A DNA stretch of 5,192 nucleotides, from assembly GCA_937941555.1 (NCBI GenBank), contig CALDHJ010000223.1:1-5192 (forward strand), given 5' to 3'. The translations under genes were made by a program, and so were the position numbers. Of the stretch, positions 5,173 to 5,192 are shown piece after piece; the stretch's first letter is position 1, and each line of letters starts with the position of its first letter. The notes beneath the pieces were generated by a model. That model was not told where the DNA came from. It ran no database searches and saw only the letters and a list, made by a program, of their open reading frames with translations. The stretch comes from an uncultured Granulosicoccaceae bacterium. Its GTDB lineage: Bacteria > Pseudomonadota > Gammaproteobacteria > CALCKW01.

Positions 5173-5192
5173 TGTCTCGTGATGCCTCAGTG

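Larger units (their letters stand above)
5018..5192. other. Noncoding right end with hairpin cluster and tRNA-like fragment
   Basis: No supported gene follows the DUF1820 stop. The 175 bases are dense in inverted repeats (5079-5098, 5128-5146, 5148-5172) and include a minus-strand stretch like the 3' end of tRNA-Ser (5055-5081). A short minus-strand open frame (4950-5147) crosses the region but has no family resemblance. The arrangement looks like a dispersed intergenic repeat or an element edge. The window ends inside or just after it. Confidence 0.6.

Noticed and set aside
1..5192. CRISPR array, prophage, insertion sequence or defence system
   Set aside because: No regularly spaced repeats, transposase, integrase, phage structural gene or nuclease-like gene is visible; every long supported gene belongs to a housekeeping or exported-protease family.

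Overview
The window reads as ordinary chromosomal DNA from a GC-rich proteobacterium, most likely a gammaproteobacterium. The reasons are a RluB-type pseudouridine synthase directly coupled to a DUF1820 gene, a DUF465/YdcH-type small protein, a TruD of near-E. coli length, and a MoaB that aligns end to end with the E. coli protein as I remember it. Assignments rest on motifs and remembered family features; no database search was run. Seven protein genes fill nearly all of the sequence, and no stretch over 300 bases lacks a gene.

Left part (1-563). A minus-strand pair: a 68-residue DUF465 protein (183-389), then 16 bases later the N-terminal end of a metallo-beta-lactamase-fold hydrolase that runs off the left edge. 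A 174-base divergent spacer separates the pair from truD. It carries a perfect -35 hexamer overlapped by an inverted repeat.

Centre (564-3621). truD on the plus strand (tRNA U13 pseudouridine synthase) converges tail to tail with a secreted subtilisin-family (S8) protease on the minus strand, and the two coding sequences overlap by 30 bases. The protease has a signal peptide, a propeptide-like region, a full Asp/His/Ser triad and a C-terminal Gly/Ser-hydrophobic-Arg tail resembling a GlyGly-CTERM sorting signal. Upstream of it on the same strand is moaB (molybdenum cofactor synthesis). A perfect 7-bp inverted repeat lies between moaB and the protease.

Right part (3622-5192). A 215-base divergent spacer separates moaB from rluB. 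It holds a good extended -10 promoter for rluB, a perfect 8-bp-stem palindrome on that promoter's -35 region, and a TACAAT -10 for moaB. rluB (23S rRNA pseudouridine synthase) overlaps the DUF1820 gene by an ATGA, so the two are probably translationally coupled. The last 175 bases are noncoding. They hold three consecutive hairpins and a minus-strand segment very like the 3' end of a tRNA-Ser, without a tRNA body.

Functionally the window mixes RNA modification (truD, rluB), cofactor synthesis (moaB) and an exported protease; I see no single pathway joining them. I found no phage genes, transposase, CRISPR array or toxin-antitoxin pair. The points most worth a second look are the right-end repeat-like region, the palindrome at the rluB promoter, and the C-terminal sorting signal of the protease.
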